Part shown: positions 27,175-36,228 of the stretch, piece by piece
Position numbering within the stretch: position 1 is the stretch's first letter
Layout of the letters: every line of letters begins with the position of its first letter
Assembly: GCA_947053545.1 (NCBI GenBank)
Contig: CAMRSY010000007.1
Location: 1 to 64,000, forward strand
Direction of reading: 5' to 3'
Length of the DNA: 64,000 nucleotides
Source of the DNA: an uncultured Clostridia bacterium
GTDB taxonomy: Bacteria > Bacillota > Clostridia > Christensenellales > Borkfalkiaceae
Made by a program: the position numbers and the translations under genes
The notes under the pieces: generated by a model
The model's database searches: none
Told to the model about the DNA's origin: nothing
The model's input: only the letters and a program-made list of their open reading frames with translations

Positions 27175-28530
27175 TTAATTTTTATTTGAATGAATGGGCG
27201 CGGGAATAAGCCCTCCGCGCGCAACAAATTTGCCGCTTGATTTTTCGTGCACCGGCATTATCGGCGCCCTGCCTAATAGTCCGCCGAAATTTACCTGCTC
27301 GCCTACGCCCTTTCCGGGCACGGGAATAACGCGTACGGCCGTCGTTTTATTATTAATCATTCCTATGGCGGCCTCGTCGGCAATTATTGCGCTTATGGTT
27401 TCGGCAGACGTTTCGCCGGGAATGGCTATCATATCCAGTCCGACGGAACAAACTGCGGTCATTGCCTCCAGTTTGTCCAAATTGATATCGCCACGCTCCG
27501 CCGCTTCTATCATTCCTATATCCTCGGATACGGGAATAAACGCGCCGGACAGTCCGCCTACCTGCGAACTTGCCATTACTCCGCCCTTTTTAACCGCGTC
27601 GTTTAGCATTGCCAGACAAGCCGTCGTTCCGTGCGTACCAACGCTTTCCAAACCTATCGCTTCCAGAATCTGCGCAACCGAATCTCCGCGCGCAGGGGTC
27701 GGTGCAAGGGATAAATCCACTATACCGAAACTGGCGTTCAAGCGTTTTGCCGCTTCTTTTGCAATCAGCTGACCCGCCCTGGTAATTTTAAACGCCGTCC
27801 GCTTAACCGTCTCTGCAATTTCAGCCAAATCGGCGTCGGGCACAGCCTCTATGGCATGCTGAACAACACCCGGTCCGGAAACGCCTACGTTAATTACGGT
27901 ATCGCTTTCGCCCACGCCGTGAAACGCGCCCGCCATAAAAGGATTGTCCTCCACGGCATTGCAAAAAACAACCAGTTTTGCGCAACCGAAACCGTCCCTG
28001 TCCGCAGTTGCCGCCGCCGTTGATTTTACAACTTGTCCCATCAATTTTACGGCGTCCATATTGATGCCCGATTTCGACGAACCAACGTTTACGGACGAAC
28101 AAAGTTTTTCAGTGACGGACAATACCTCGGGAATACTTTTCAAAAACGTTTTTTCGTAATCCGCCGTACCCTTGTGCACGAGGGCGGAATATCCTCCCAA
28201 AAAGTCTATCCCCAGCGTTTTTGCCGCTTTATCGAGCGCTTTACCCGTTAAAATGGCTTTTTCGGGAAACGCCGCGCATATCAAACTTACGGGAGTAACC
28301 GAAACGCGCTTGTTAACTATCGGAATTCCGTATTCTTTGGAAAGCGCTTCTGAAACTTTTACAATATTTTCGGCTTTTTTGCAAACGGCGTCGTAAACCG
28401 CCTGCGCCGTAGCTTCCCCTGTGGCCCGTATGCACGGCAAAAGCGAAATGCCCATTGTAACAGTTCGAATATCGAGGTGCTCGCGCTCAACCATTTCTAT
28501 GGTTGACAATACATTTTTATAGTTGAACAT
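27175..28530 (-). CDS. UPF0210 (PFL/DUF711) family protein
   Basis: A 451-residue member of a conserved family of unproven function, structurally related to pyruvate formate-lyase-type ten-stranded barrels. Recognised by [19 protein letters not shown] N-terminus, the [19 protein letters not shown] stretch, the [13 protein letters not shown] loop and [18 protein letters not shown]. It is paired with an ACT-domain gene seven bases upstream, the standard arrangement of this family, suggesting that the ACT protein binds an amino acid and acts with it. Confidence 0.9.
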   Translation of the reverse strand: MFNYKNVLSTIEMVEREHLDIRTVTMGISLLPCIRATGEATAQAVYDAVCKKAENIVKVSEALSKEYGIPIVNKRVSVTPVSLICAAFPEKAILTGKALDKAAKTLGIDFLGGYSALVHKGTADYEKTFLKSIPEVLSVTEKLCSSVNVGSSKSGINMDAVKLMGQVVKSTAAATADRDGFGCAKLVVFCNAVEDNPFMAGAFHGVGESDTVINVGVSGPGVVQHAIEAVPDADLAEIAETVKRTAFKITRAGQLIAKEAAKRLNASFGIVDLSLAPTPARGDSVAQILEAIGLESVGTHGTTACLAMLNDAVKKGGVMASSQVGGLSGAFIPVSEDIGMIEAAERGDINLDKLEAMTAVCSVGLDMIAIPGETSAETISAIIADEAAIGMINNKTTAVRVIPVPGKGVGEQVNFGGLLGRAPIMPVHEKSSGKFVARGGLIPAPIHSNKN

Positions 28531-28537
28531 AACACCC

Positions 28538-28807
28538 TCAAACGCTGTGCATGGCTTTGAATATATCTTCGTGCTGAACGTGAACGGACATACCTATCTT
28601 TTCGCCCATAAGTTTGCACTCTTCCGCCAGATCAGCAAGTTTTTGCGTGGCTCCGCTTAAATCTACCAGCATAATCATTGCAAAATATTCTTCTAAAATT
28701 GTTTGGCTGATGTCGAGAATATTTACCTGTCTTTCCGCAAGAAAAGTGCTGACTTTAGATATTATTCCCGTCTTATCTTTGCCTATTACGGTTACAACCG
28801 CACGCAT
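28538..28807 (-). CDS. ACT domain protein (UPF0237)
   Basis: An 89-residue stand-alone ACT domain: [24 protein letters not shown] is the beta-alpha unit with the ligand-binding glycine. It is the constant partner of the UPF0210 gene next to it. The ligand is unknown; ACT domains usually bind amino acids. Confidence 0.9.
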   Translation of the reverse strand: MRAVVTVIGKDKTGIISKVSTFLAERQVNILDISQTILEEYFAMIMLVDLSGATQKLADLAEECKLMGEKIGMSVHVQHEDIFKAMHSV

Positions 28808-28831
28808 ATTTTTCTCCTTAAAATGTATAGA

Positions 28832-29449
28832 TTAATTAGTAAAAGCTTTTGCCACTTTGAAATCAAAAAACGTATTGAACGCCGTAACGGCGCTTTTAAA
28901 CGACATCGACCAGTTTGCCACCACGCCCATCATATTGTCTACAGGCAAGGTTCCGTACTTTTCCGACCGGCTGTCGATGCTCACGTCGCGGTTATCGCCC
29001 ATAAAAAACATATGCCCTGCAGGAATCTCCGTTTCGGGAAACGTGTTTCTGGGTTCGGACGGAGTATTGTTATCACCGCTGACATACGGCTCTTCGACAA
29101 TAATTCCGTTAACATACAGCACGCCTTCCTTAAGCTCAACTTTGTCGCCGCCCAAGGCGATAACGCGCTTAATTATGGGCTTATCTGCCGTATCGATAAC
29201 TATTATATCTCCGCGGTGCGGCGTTGACGTACGGAAAGCATAAACATAATCGCCGCCCTCGGCGTTTTCGGCAACCGCACCGTTTAACGTTCCTTCCATC
29301 GAAGCGCCTACGACATAAACCCTGAAATAGGTCAGACCGAAAGCTATACGGAAAACGGCAAACCCTACAATAAGGCACAAAAGCACCGTTGTAAAAATAT
29401 TTAACGTTTTTTTACCGTAGTTTTTATAATTAAAAGGATAATTTTGCAT
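28832..29449 (-). CDS. lepB: Signal peptidase I
   Basis: Cleaves signal peptides from exported proteins at the outer face of the membrane. One N-terminal transmembrane segment (about 15-38), the catalytic serine in VGASMEGTL (Ser50) and lysine in IIKRVIALGGD (Lys94), and box E GHMFFMGDNRDVSIDSR are all present. At 205 residues it matches the gram-positive SipS type. Confidence 0.94.
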   Translation of the reverse strand: MQNYPFNYKNYGKKTLNIFTTVLLCLIVGFAVFRIAFGLTYFRVYVVGASMEGTLNGAVAENAEGGDYVYAFRTSTPHRGDIIVIDTADKPIIKRVIALGGDKVELKEGVLYVNGIIVEEPYVSGDNNTPSEPRNTFPETEIPAGHMFFMGDNRDVSIDSRSEKYGTLPVDNMMGVVANWSMSFKSAVTAFNTFFDFKVAKAFTN

Positions 29450-29452
29450 TAA

Positions 29453-31159
29453 TCAAAGCCAAATCAAATTATTTACGGCAAATTTACCGCTACCCAAAAC
29501 CGAAAGCGCTTCACATTTAGTAAAACTGCCAAGCGAAACGCCGTTTTGGTTTTTAAAAACCTTAGCCCTTAGCGCCTGACTTTGCCAAACGCCGCCCAAA
29601 ACATACAGTTTTACCGAATAAACGTTTCCGTCTAACCTGTTTGTTACGCTTACTTCCAAAGTTATATCTTCTTCCGAGCAAACATCGAGTTTCAATATAC
29701 TGTCTTTATCGGGAGCATATTGTAAACAGCTTATTCTGTTTGTCATAAGTCCGCATTTTGAATATATGCCTTTAAGCCCGTCAAAGGTTACAATCCTCGG
29801 CAAAACGTCGTCATCGGTTAAAAATATACCGCCAATCGCATATTCGGTGCCGTCGGCAAGCGAAAAACTTTCCGTGCCGAATTTGTTGGTATAAATAATT
29901 TTCGATTTCGCCCTGCCGTTACGGAAATTGCCGCCCACCTTTTTTATTTTAAGTTTCGACCATACTGTAAAACCGTTTGAATAAACCGAATAACACAGTA
30001 CGAAAACAGTAGACGTTTTTTCGTAAATATTCAAATAAAATTCGCTTTCGCCCGCATTGATTACTCTTTTTACAGGCGCGGACGACCAGTCCCTGGTAGC
30101 ATAATCGAAGCAATCTTCGGCATAGTATACGCCGCATTTCTCTATTATGCCCATATTATCCGAAACCGCGCGCGCCACAAGATTGTCGTTTTCGTCGGCG
30201 AACACCTCAACCTGCACAGGTTTAGGCATAAAAACATGCCGTTCTTTTACGTTGCTGTCCAAAAACAAAAACATATCGTTTGTAGAGCGAACGTCAATTT
30301 TTGCCCCGCAGTTAATCGAATACGTTATCGAGCTTAAACGCGAATATTCTGGATTAATACGCGAAAAAGTATCGTAAGCCCTGTCATAGTCGAAATTTTT
30401 GTCGTTAGTGGTACACAACATCAAAACCGGACATTTTACGTAAGGCGCATACGCCTGCGAATCTATACCCGCAACGTATCTGTACCGTTCGTCATTCAAC
30501 TCGGGCTCTTTACCGGAAAATTTTTCATACCCCCTGTATGCAAGCCAACCGCAGGCGCTTACAATAACCGCACAGGAAAATCCCGCAACGGCCGCCAGTT
30601 TCCACGCTATTTCGCCGCCGTCGCGTATACCGATAAGCCCGATATGATCGGTTTCAAACTTTTCGCTCAAAAATTTGCGCGCGTAAATTCCTACAGCAAC
30701 CCACTCGTACCAACTGGTCTGGTCGGCAGTTACGTCTACAAAATCTTTATGTCTGCCGCAATTAACGGCATTTGCATAGGAAATATTATTTGGATACTGC
30801 GTATACCTTTCCACGCCGTCGCGTTCGCCGCCGTAATCTACGCACAGAGCGTTATAGCCATTTTTAACGTAATAGGCAAGCATCTGCTCGTCAACATCGT
30901 CAATGCTGTCGCATAAAATTAAAACGCATTCGCGCACGGGATTGAATTCTTTCGAAGCCAATACCCCGTATATGGTTACTCTTCCCATACCGGTATCTCT
31001 TCCGGAAAAATTCAAATACTCGAATTTTATGCCGTCGTCAACCCTCTCTCCGAGAGTAACGGGCATAACCTCAAGCCTGTCGTTAAAATTTTTCCATAAT
31101 GATACGGGAGTTAAAATGCTTGACAAAAAGGCCACCTCTGCCACCGCGCGGACAAACAA
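29453..31159 (-). CDS. Alpha/beta-hydrolase-fold protein with degenerate nucleophile elbow
   Basis: A 568-residue protein. Residues about 60-330 read as an alpha/beta hydrolase of the acetyl-xylan-esterase/S9-like type (VLILCDS, the strand before GIRDGG, then CPVLMLCTTND). The elbow that should be Gly-x-Ser-x-Gly is GIRDGG (residues 177-182), so the serine is missing and the protein may not be a hydrolase. The C-terminal 240 residues look like beta-rich accessory domains. No signal peptide is clear. The start is a TTG at 31159 with GGAG four bases upstream. It is three bases from lepB. Function unknown. Confidence 0.55.
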   Translation of the reverse strand: MFVRAVAEVAFLSSILTPVSLWKNFNDRLEVMPVTLGERVDDGIKFEYLNFSGRDTGMGRVTIYGVLASKEFNPVRECVLILCDSIDDVDEQMLAYYVKNGYNALCVDYGGERDGVERYTQYPNNISYANAVNCGRHKDFVDVTADQTSWYEWVAVGIYARKFLSEKFETDHIGLIGIRDGGEIAWKLAAVAGFSCAVIVSACGWLAYRGYEKFSGKEPELNDERYRYVAGIDSQAYAPYVKCPVLMLCTTNDKNFDYDRAYDTFSRINPEYSRLSSITYSINCGAKIDVRSTNDMFLFLDSNVKERHVFMPKPVQVEVFADENDNLVARAVSDNMGIIEKCGVYYAEDCFDYATRDWSSAPVKRVINAGESEFYLNIYEKTSTVFVLCYSVYSNGFTVWSKLKIKKVGGNFRNGRAKSKIIYTNKFGTESFSLADGTEYAIGGIFLTDDDVLPRIVTFDGLKGIYSKCGLMTNRISCLQYAPDKDSILKLDVCSEEDITLEVSVTNRLDGNVYSVKLYVLGGVWQSQALRAKVFKNQNGVSLGSFTKCEALSVLGSGKFAVNNLIWL

Positions 31160-31250
31160 AATGCTCCGCGTATTGATTATACAGTATATGCGCCGATATT
31201 AATTTGCCTTACGCGCCAAATAAACGCGCCTTACAAATGCGACAAAAGAA

Positions 31251-31279
31251 TTGATTTTTTTTATGCCTTGGGTTATAAT
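31251..31279 (+). promoter_or_regulatory. Promoter of the dnaD operon
   Basis: TTGATT, 17 bases, TATAAT. A leader of about 90 bases follows, with an AT-rich inverted repeat (ATATTATT / AATAATAT around 31304-31328). GGAGAG precedes ATG 31377. Confidence 0.65.
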
Positions 31280-31376
31280 ATTAAACGCATCTTACCGAAA
31301 GGCGATATTATTCACCTTAAATAATATTATATTCCTTTTTAACAGATAAATCAAGCGTTAAGCGGAGAGTTTTAAT

Positions 31377-32780
31377 ATGGCTTTCATTTCGGCGGCAGAC
31401 GAGCTGACCAAAAGGTCTACAACTTGCATAGAAAACAAATTTATTACCAAATATCTTGCCGAGCTGGAACCCGTTGCAGTTAAAGTTTACCTTTACGCGC
31501 TTTATCTTTGCCAAAGCGGGCAGTGCGGATACGCCGTAGAAGATTTTGCAAAAAAACTTAATATCGAAGAGGAAAAATTAAAAGAATATTTCGAATATCT
31601 CGATGAAATGGAACTTGTTAAAATAGTTTCGAAATTTCCCTTTGAAATTAAACTGCTTGACTGCGAAAATTTTTACGGTAAGCCCAAAAAACTTCATCCC
31701 GAAAAATACGACGGTTTGTACGAAGAACTGCAGGCTATTTTGTCGGGGCGAATGATTTCGCAAAACGAATTCAGGGAATATCTTATTTTACTGGAAGAGT
31801 ACAACGTTGAACGCAACGCCCTGATTATGATAGTAAACTACTGCGCAACTTTGAAGGGCGACAAAATAAGCGGTCAGTACATAAAAAAGGTTGCAAAAAA
31901 TTTTTGCGCCGACGGCGATATAACGGCAATAAAAGTTGAAAAGCGGCTGTCGTCATACACGGCAAACACAACTATTTTAAATAAAATTTTTGTAACCTGT
32001 TCTATTAAACGCCAACCCGAAGTCGAAGACGGAGAAATTTTAAATAAATGGCTCGGGTACGGATTCGGCGAAGACGCTATTATCTGCGCCGCGAAAGGCT
32101 TTAAAGCAAAGAGCATAGAAAAACTCGATATCGTTATCGACGAACTTAATAAAAACAGCAAATTCGACGTAAAGGAAATAGAAAACTACAGAAAGGAAAA
32201 ATCGTCGCTTTATGAAACGGCGCTGTCAGTCGCAAAAGCTTTGGGCGTTTATATGCCCGACCCCACTCCTTATGTAGAAAACTACTTAAGCGTTTGGAGC
32301 GGATACGGATTAAGCAACAGTTCGCTTAAAAGTATTGCCGATTATTGCTTTTTAAGCGGCAGAATTTCATTTGATTTAATGAACGATTTCGTTTCCCACC
32401 TCTACCGAGGAGCATTTATCGACGACGACAGCGTTAGAAATTTGCTTGTACAACTTGCCGAGGACGATAAATTTATTAAATCGGTTCACTCACAGTGCGG
32501 ACTTACAAGAAAACTTATACCTTATGACAGGCAAGCGTTAAGCCGTTGGCGCGACTGGGGATTTAACGAATCAATGATATTAAAGGCCGCCGAACTTTCC
32601 GCAGGCAAAAACAACCCCATGGCGGCGGTTAACTATCTCTTGTCCACTTGGAAAAACAGCGGTATTTACACCGTGGAACAAATTCCGTCCTCAACTGCAC
32701 CCAGTAAACAACCTAAACGCAGCGTTACCGACGAGTGGGCGGCAACCATAGAAAAACTTAACTCCACTGATAAACATTGA
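31377..32780 (+). CDS. dnaD: DnaD-domain replication initiation protein
   Basis: A primosomal protein that helps load the replicative helicase. The 467-residue product has an N-terminal winged-helix DnaB/DnaD-like domain (residues about 1-100) and repeated DnaB_2 (DDBH2) units, seen as the repeated W-x-x-x-GF elements: NKWLGYGFGEDAI, SVWSGYGLSNSSL and SRWRDWGFNESMI, the last followed by the diagnostic YLLSTWKNSGIYT. Three repeats is more than in Bacillus DnaD. The short gene that follows starts eight bases later. Confidence 0.85.
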   Translation: MAFISAADELTKRSTTCIENKFITKYLAELEPVAVKVYLYALYLCQSGQCGYAVEDFAKKLNIEEEKLKEYFEYLDEMELVKIVSKFPFEIKLLDCENFYGKPKKLHPEKYDGLYEELQAILSGRMISQNEFREYLILLEEYNVERNALIMIVNYCATLKGDKISGQYIKKVAKNFCADGDITAIKVEKRLSSYTANTTILNKIFVTCSIKRQPEVEDGEILNKWLGYGFGEDAIICAAKGFKAKSIEKLDIVIDELNKNSKFDVKEIENYRKEKSSLYETALSVAKALGVYMPDPTPYVENYLSVWSGYGLSNSSLKSIADYCFLSGRISFDLMNDFVSHLYRGAFIDDDSVRNLLVQLAEDDKFIKSVHSQCGLTRKLIPYDRQALSRWRDWGFNESMILKAAELSAGKNNPMAAVNYLLSTWKNSGIYTVEQIPSSTAPSKQPKRSVTDEWAATIEKLNSTDKH

Positions 32781-32788
32781 GGCCATTA

Positions 32789-33379
32789 ATGCAACTTGTC
32801 GAACGTGAAGATATTATAAAATATCTTATTAAAATCCAACTTAATTTCGAAAACGCATATGTAACAACTAAAGATTTCGAGCGTGAGCTTTTGCTGGAAA
32901 GCTGGTTTGAAGCATTGTGCAACTATCCTAAAGATATCTGTAATATTGCCGTAAACAACGTTTTAAAGCGAGCCAAATTTGCACCGAGGCTGGGAGACAT
33001 AACGGAAGAGATTGAAAAACTGCTTACTCCGCAAACCAAATCCGACGAAGAACTTTGGGCAGAACTATCTTCCGTTCTTGGCAGAGTTTACGACGTTTCG
33101 CGCTATCTTTCCTATCCGCAGTATTCAAACTGGGCCAACGGTAAACTGAGGGAAATTTATGCGGCTCTCAGCGGTGAATTAAAGCTTTTTATAGTTAACG
33201 TTTCAACTTTAATAGAAATTGCGGAGATGCCGTACGAAAGTTTGCAGTTTGAAAGAGCGCGCTTTTTCAAGCAAATGCCTGTTTTAAAAAAGCATAACTC
33301 TGAAAAAGCCGCGGCGCAAAAACTTTTAACGCAAAATATGCCAAAGCATATTTTGCCCTCTTACAAAGATAAAAAATAA
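32789..33379 (+). CDS. Probable helicase loader/inhibitor of the phage G39P type
   Basis: A 196-residue protein. Residues about 1-75 (helical, LVEREDIIKYL, then AVNNVLKRAKFAPRLGDITEEI) resemble the N-terminal domain of phage SPP1 G39P, which recruits the replicative helicase; the pattern alternates short helices with a FAPRLGDI loop. The remaining 120 residues are helical and unfamiliar. ATG 32789 follows GAGG with good spacing. It takes the place, beside dnaD, where many Clostridia have an AAA+ DnaC/DnaI loader. No Walker motif is present. The call is by pattern and context only. Confidence 0.5.
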   Translation: MQLVEREDIIKYLIKIQLNFENAYVTTKDFERELLLESWFEALCNYPKDICNIAVNNVLKRAKFAPRLGDITEEIEKLLTPQTKSDEELWAELSSVLGRVYDVSRYLSYPQYSNWANGKLREIYAALSGELKLFIVNVSTLIEIAEMPYESLQFERARFFKQMPVLKKHNSEKAAAQKLLTQNMPKHILPSYKDKK

Positions 33380-33381
33380 TT

Positions 33382-33412
33382 AAAGAGCGGGCAAAATTGC
33401 CCGCTCTTTTTA
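33382..33412. terminator. Terminator between the dnaD operon and the cation efflux gene
   Basis: AAAGAGCGGGCAA pairs with TTGCCCGCTCTTT around two bases, followed by TTTTT on the plus strand and preceded by A-runs, so it can act in both directions for the converging genes. Confidence 0.9.
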
Positions 33413-34366
33413 TTTGATTTCTTCTTCATAATCTTTTTTGTCTTCTTCCGTTTTAACGGTTTCATTGTCACAATCAATTTTATCTTCTGTATAAGGATTT
33501 ACATGAACGGTTACGTGTTTTACCAACGGAAAACGTTCCTCAACTCCGTCGTGTACGGTTTCCGCTATAGTGTGCGCTTCGCCCAGTATTAATTTTTCGT
33601 CGCACGCAATTTCGGCAATTACATAAATTCTATTTCCGAAAAGTCTGGTCATAACGCTGTCCACCCGCTTAACCCCTTCGAAAGACGCAATAAATTCGGT
33701 AAGCGCCCGCTCAGTTTCCGGGTCGCAAGCCTTGTCGGTCATTTTGTTTACGGAATCGATAAAGATACTTATAGCCGCCTTTAAAATTAAAAGACAAATT
33801 GCAATGGCAGCAACGCAATCCAAAACGGGCACGCCGCACATTGCACCAACTATACCTATTAAACTGCCTACGGAAGACAACGCGTCCGACCTGTGGTGCC
33901 ATGCGTCGGCCTTTAACGCACCGGAATTTGTTTTCTTTGCCGCAGCCCACGTATACCAAAACATTGCTTCTTTTACGACAATTGAAACTATTGCCGCAGA
34001 CATTGCCAGATAATCGGGCAATTCCGCCGTTTTATACGAACCGTCTACAATTTTTATTATCCCGCTGTAACCTATTCCGCAACCGGTTGCAAAAAGCAAA
34101 ACGGCAAGCAAAATTGCAGCGACGCATTCATATCGCTCGTGACCGAATTCATGATTTTTATCGGCGGCTTTTGCCGCTATCTTTATGCCGATTATTACGA
34201 TTACCGTTGAAAAAACGTCGGATGCAGAATGTATTGCGTCCGAAATCATTGCAAGCGAATTACCCAAAAAGCCTGCTATAAATTTGAATGCGGTTAAAAC
34301 AGCATTTAAAACTATGGTTACAATAGCCGTTTTAATCGCAATTTTTTCGATATTGTTTTCTTTCAT
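33410..34366 (-). CDS. Cation diffusion facilitator (CDF) metal transporter
   Basis: Exports divalent metal cations (zinc, manganese, iron or cobalt; the ion cannot be read from sequence). The 318-residue product has six membrane segments, the metal-site motifs SDAIHSASD (Asp43, His46, Asp50) in TM2 and WHHRSDALSS in TM5, and the C-terminal cytoplasmic dimerisation domain with TVHVNP. The C-terminus ends in an unusual Asp/Glu/Lys-rich tail, perhaps a metal-sensing extension. Confidence 0.9.
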   Translation of the reverse strand: MKENNIEKIAIKTAIVTIVLNAVLTAFKFIAGFLGNSLAMISDAIHSASDVFSTVIVIIGIKIAAKAADKNHEFGHERYECVAAILLAVLLFATGCGIGYSGIIKIVDGSYKTAELPDYLAMSAAIVSIVVKEAMFWYTWAAAKKTNSGALKADAWHHRSDALSSVGSLIGIVGAMCGVPVLDCVAAIAICLLILKAAISIFIDSVNKMTDKACDPETERALTEFIASFEGVKRVDSVMTRLFGNRIYVIAEIACDEKLILGEAHTIAETVHDGVEERFPLVKHVTVHVNPYTEDKIDCDNETVKTEEDKKDYEEEIK

Positions 34367-34472
34367 TTTTTACCGTTAATAAATTTATTCCTTATAGAAT
34401 AATACGCAGTTGCCGTTTTGTCAAGTTACGGATTTATAATTAAAACTAAACCGTTTGATATTGCAATAAGAA

Positions 34473-34498
34473 AAAAACCGCCATATCTAGCGGTTTTT
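34473..34498 (-). terminator. Terminator after tRNA-Thr
   Basis: AAAAACCGC pairs with GCGGTTTTT around an 8-base loop; on the minus strand it starts two bases after the CCA end and is followed by a T-run. Confidence 0.8.
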
Positions 34499-34499
34499 G

Positions 34500-34575
<76 letters not shown>

Positions 34576-34602
34576 AAAGTAAATTAATTAAACTACTTGA
34601 TT

Positions 34603-34631
34603 ATTATATTTAAATTATAGGCTGTTGTCAA
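34603..34631 (-). promoter_or_regulatory. Promoter of tRNA-Thr
   Basis: On the minus strand TTGACA (34631-34626), 17 bases, TATAAT (34608-34603), both at consensus, about 28 bases ahead of the mature tRNA. Confidence 0.75.
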
Positions 34632-34774
34632 TTCATTTTAAGATATACAATTAAAATTAAAGCAACAAAAAATTAATTAAACTTACAAAATATAATTATG
34701 TGGTTTTTTATATTACAAGTTTGAATGCTATAAAAAGAAAATAATAATATGCTTTCAAATTTTGCAATCAAAAT

Positions 34775-34803
34775 GCCGGCGAACGCCAAATGCGTCCGCC
34801 GGC
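34775..34803 (-). terminator. GC-rich hairpin after the 116-residue gene
   Basis: GCCGGCG-A-ACGC pairs with GCGT-C-CGCCGGC (one A-C mismatch) around CAAAT. On the minus strand it lies 17 bases after the stop of the upstream gene and is followed by ATTTTG, so it is a probable though weak-tailed terminator. Confidence 0.6.
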
Positions 34804-34819
34804 TTACAAATAAAATTTT

Positions 34820-35170
34820 TTATTTTTTTCTCGCAACGGCAATGCGAATTTTTTTGGAAGGCGCAACCGAATCCTTTTGTCCGGCACTCTCCACATTTTC
34901 TTCGGGAGTTTCTGAAGGTATGTCTTCCATTTTCAACTCCATTCCCTCTTTGATTTTCATTCTTACATAAGCTACCGCGCAGGGCTTAAGCACGCTTTTA
35001 TCACAGCTTTTGCAAAACGGCGCATACCTCCCGCAAAGGTCGCCCCTTAATCGCTGACTGTTGAGAAATTTATCGTTGTCGATAACCTGCTGTATCTGGG
35101 CAAGATTTTCCGCCGTAAGAACCTGGGGCATATGCTTTAACAATTCCAAAGGTCTTTCTTCATTCCACAT
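34820..35170 (-). CDS. Small four-cysteine protein, function unknown
   Basis: A 116-residue soluble protein with Cys46, Cys53, Cys56 and Cys64 (pattern C-x6-C-x2-C-x7-C), suggesting a zinc or iron-sulfur site. An acidic stretch (EDIPSETPEENVE) and a basic C-terminus (SKKIRIAVARKK) follow. I do not recognise the family. It is monocistronic, between tRNA-Thr and the pfkB gene, with its own hairpin behind. Confidence 0.65.
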   Translation of the reverse strand: MWNEERPLELLKHMPQVLTAENLAQIQQVIDNDKFLNSQRLRGDLCGRYAPFCKSCDKSVLKPCAVAYVRMKIKEGMELKMEDIPSETPEENVESAGQKDSVAPSKKIRIAVARKK

Positions 35171-35231
35171 GGTAACACACCGCCTTTTATTATATTATAA
35201 GTATAAAATTATTAAAAATCAAGTAGTTAAT

Positions 35232-36155
35232 TTAAATTTCTTTAACCGTCATCATCGGTAAAATTTCTTCGTATTTTTCTTTCAAAAACGAAATACTGTC
35301 GGGCAAAGTTACCGAAGCGGTTCCCGCCGCTACGCCGCAACGCAAAATATCGGCAAGGTCAGCGCCCTCGCTAAGTGCCTTGGTTGCCGCGGCAACCATA
35401 GCGTCGCCAGCACCGGCTGTAGAATTCATTGCAACGTTTAACGATGTGCAAAAAAGCCTTCTTCTTCCGTCGCAAATAATTGCGCCCTGTTTACCCAAAG
35501 ATAACAGCACGCGTTTAGCCCCCTTTTCAACAAGGCTTTCGCACGCCCTTACCATACTGTCCCTGTCGGTAATTTTCATTCCCGTGGCACGGCTGAGCTC
35601 TTCCGCATTTGGTTTTATTAAATCGATACCGCAATCCAACAGTTTAACCAGTCTGTAACCGTCCGTATCAACTATTTTCAAAACGTGCGGCGGTATAACG
35701 GACAAAACTTTATACATATAATCTTCCGGCAACCCCGCGGCAATGTCGCCCGAAAAAACAACGGCATTACAATTTTCCGATAAGTCCGCAACCGTTTTAA
35801 AAAGTAATTCGCCGTTTTTCGCGTCGATAGGCGTGGCCTCGTCTACTATTTCCGTAAGCATCGAGCGGTTGTCGACAAAATTGTAAACCTCTTTTACGCG
35901 GCCTTTATTCCACACAAATTTATATGTAACGCCCTCTTTATGCATCTCCTGCTCGAAAAGTCTGCCGTTTTCTTCGTGCATAAATCCGCTTACCACGGCT
36001 TGGGCGCCGAGACGCGCAAGCCCCGTAGCCACGTTCATCGCTTTGCCCGTGAAAAACGTACGGCGGTTAATAACTTTGTGCATTTTACCGACAGAAAGCG
36101 AGTCGACCTCGAAATTAATTTCGAGACAGGGGCTTAAACTTACGCATAATATCAT
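35232..36155 (-). CDS. PfkB-family sugar kinase, 1-phosphofructokinase-like
   Basis: A 307-residue ribokinase-fold kinase of the FruK/LacC branch, phosphorylating a phosphosugar such as fructose 1-phosphate. The catalytic aspartate is in TAGAGDAMVA and KPNAEEL is the conserved middle motif. The N-terminal signature, normally GGKG-x-N, is TGKAMNVATGLA, so one glycine is replaced. No fruA PTS gene or fruR repressor lies beside it; pfkA is its upstream neighbour. Confidence 0.8.
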   Translation of the reverse strand: MILCVSLSPCLEINFEVDSLSVGKMHKVINRRTFFTGKAMNVATGLARLGAQAVVSGFMHEENGRLFEQEMHKEGVTYKFVWNKGRVKEVYNFVDNRSMLTEIVDEATPIDAKNGELLFKTVADLSENCNAVVFSGDIAAGLPEDYMYKVLSVIPPHVLKIVDTDGYRLVKLLDCGIDLIKPNAEELSRATGMKITDRDSMVRACESLVEKGAKRVLLSLGKQGAIICDGRRRLFCTSLNVAMNSTAGAGDAMVAAATKALSEGADLADILRCGVAAGTASVTLPDSISFLKEKYEEILPMMTVKEI

Positions 36156-36194
36156 TTATATTTTCCCGATTACCTTAATTTTGCATTTTCCGCA

Positions 36195-36221
36195 AAAAAA
36201 CCGCTTACTTAAAGCGGTTTT
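36195..36221 (-). terminator. Terminator after pfkA
   Basis: AAAACCGCTT pairs with AAGCGGTTTT around five bases, with seven A on the plus strand (T-run on the minus strand) just after the stem. Confidence 0.85.
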
Positions 36222-36228
36222 ATTTCAT

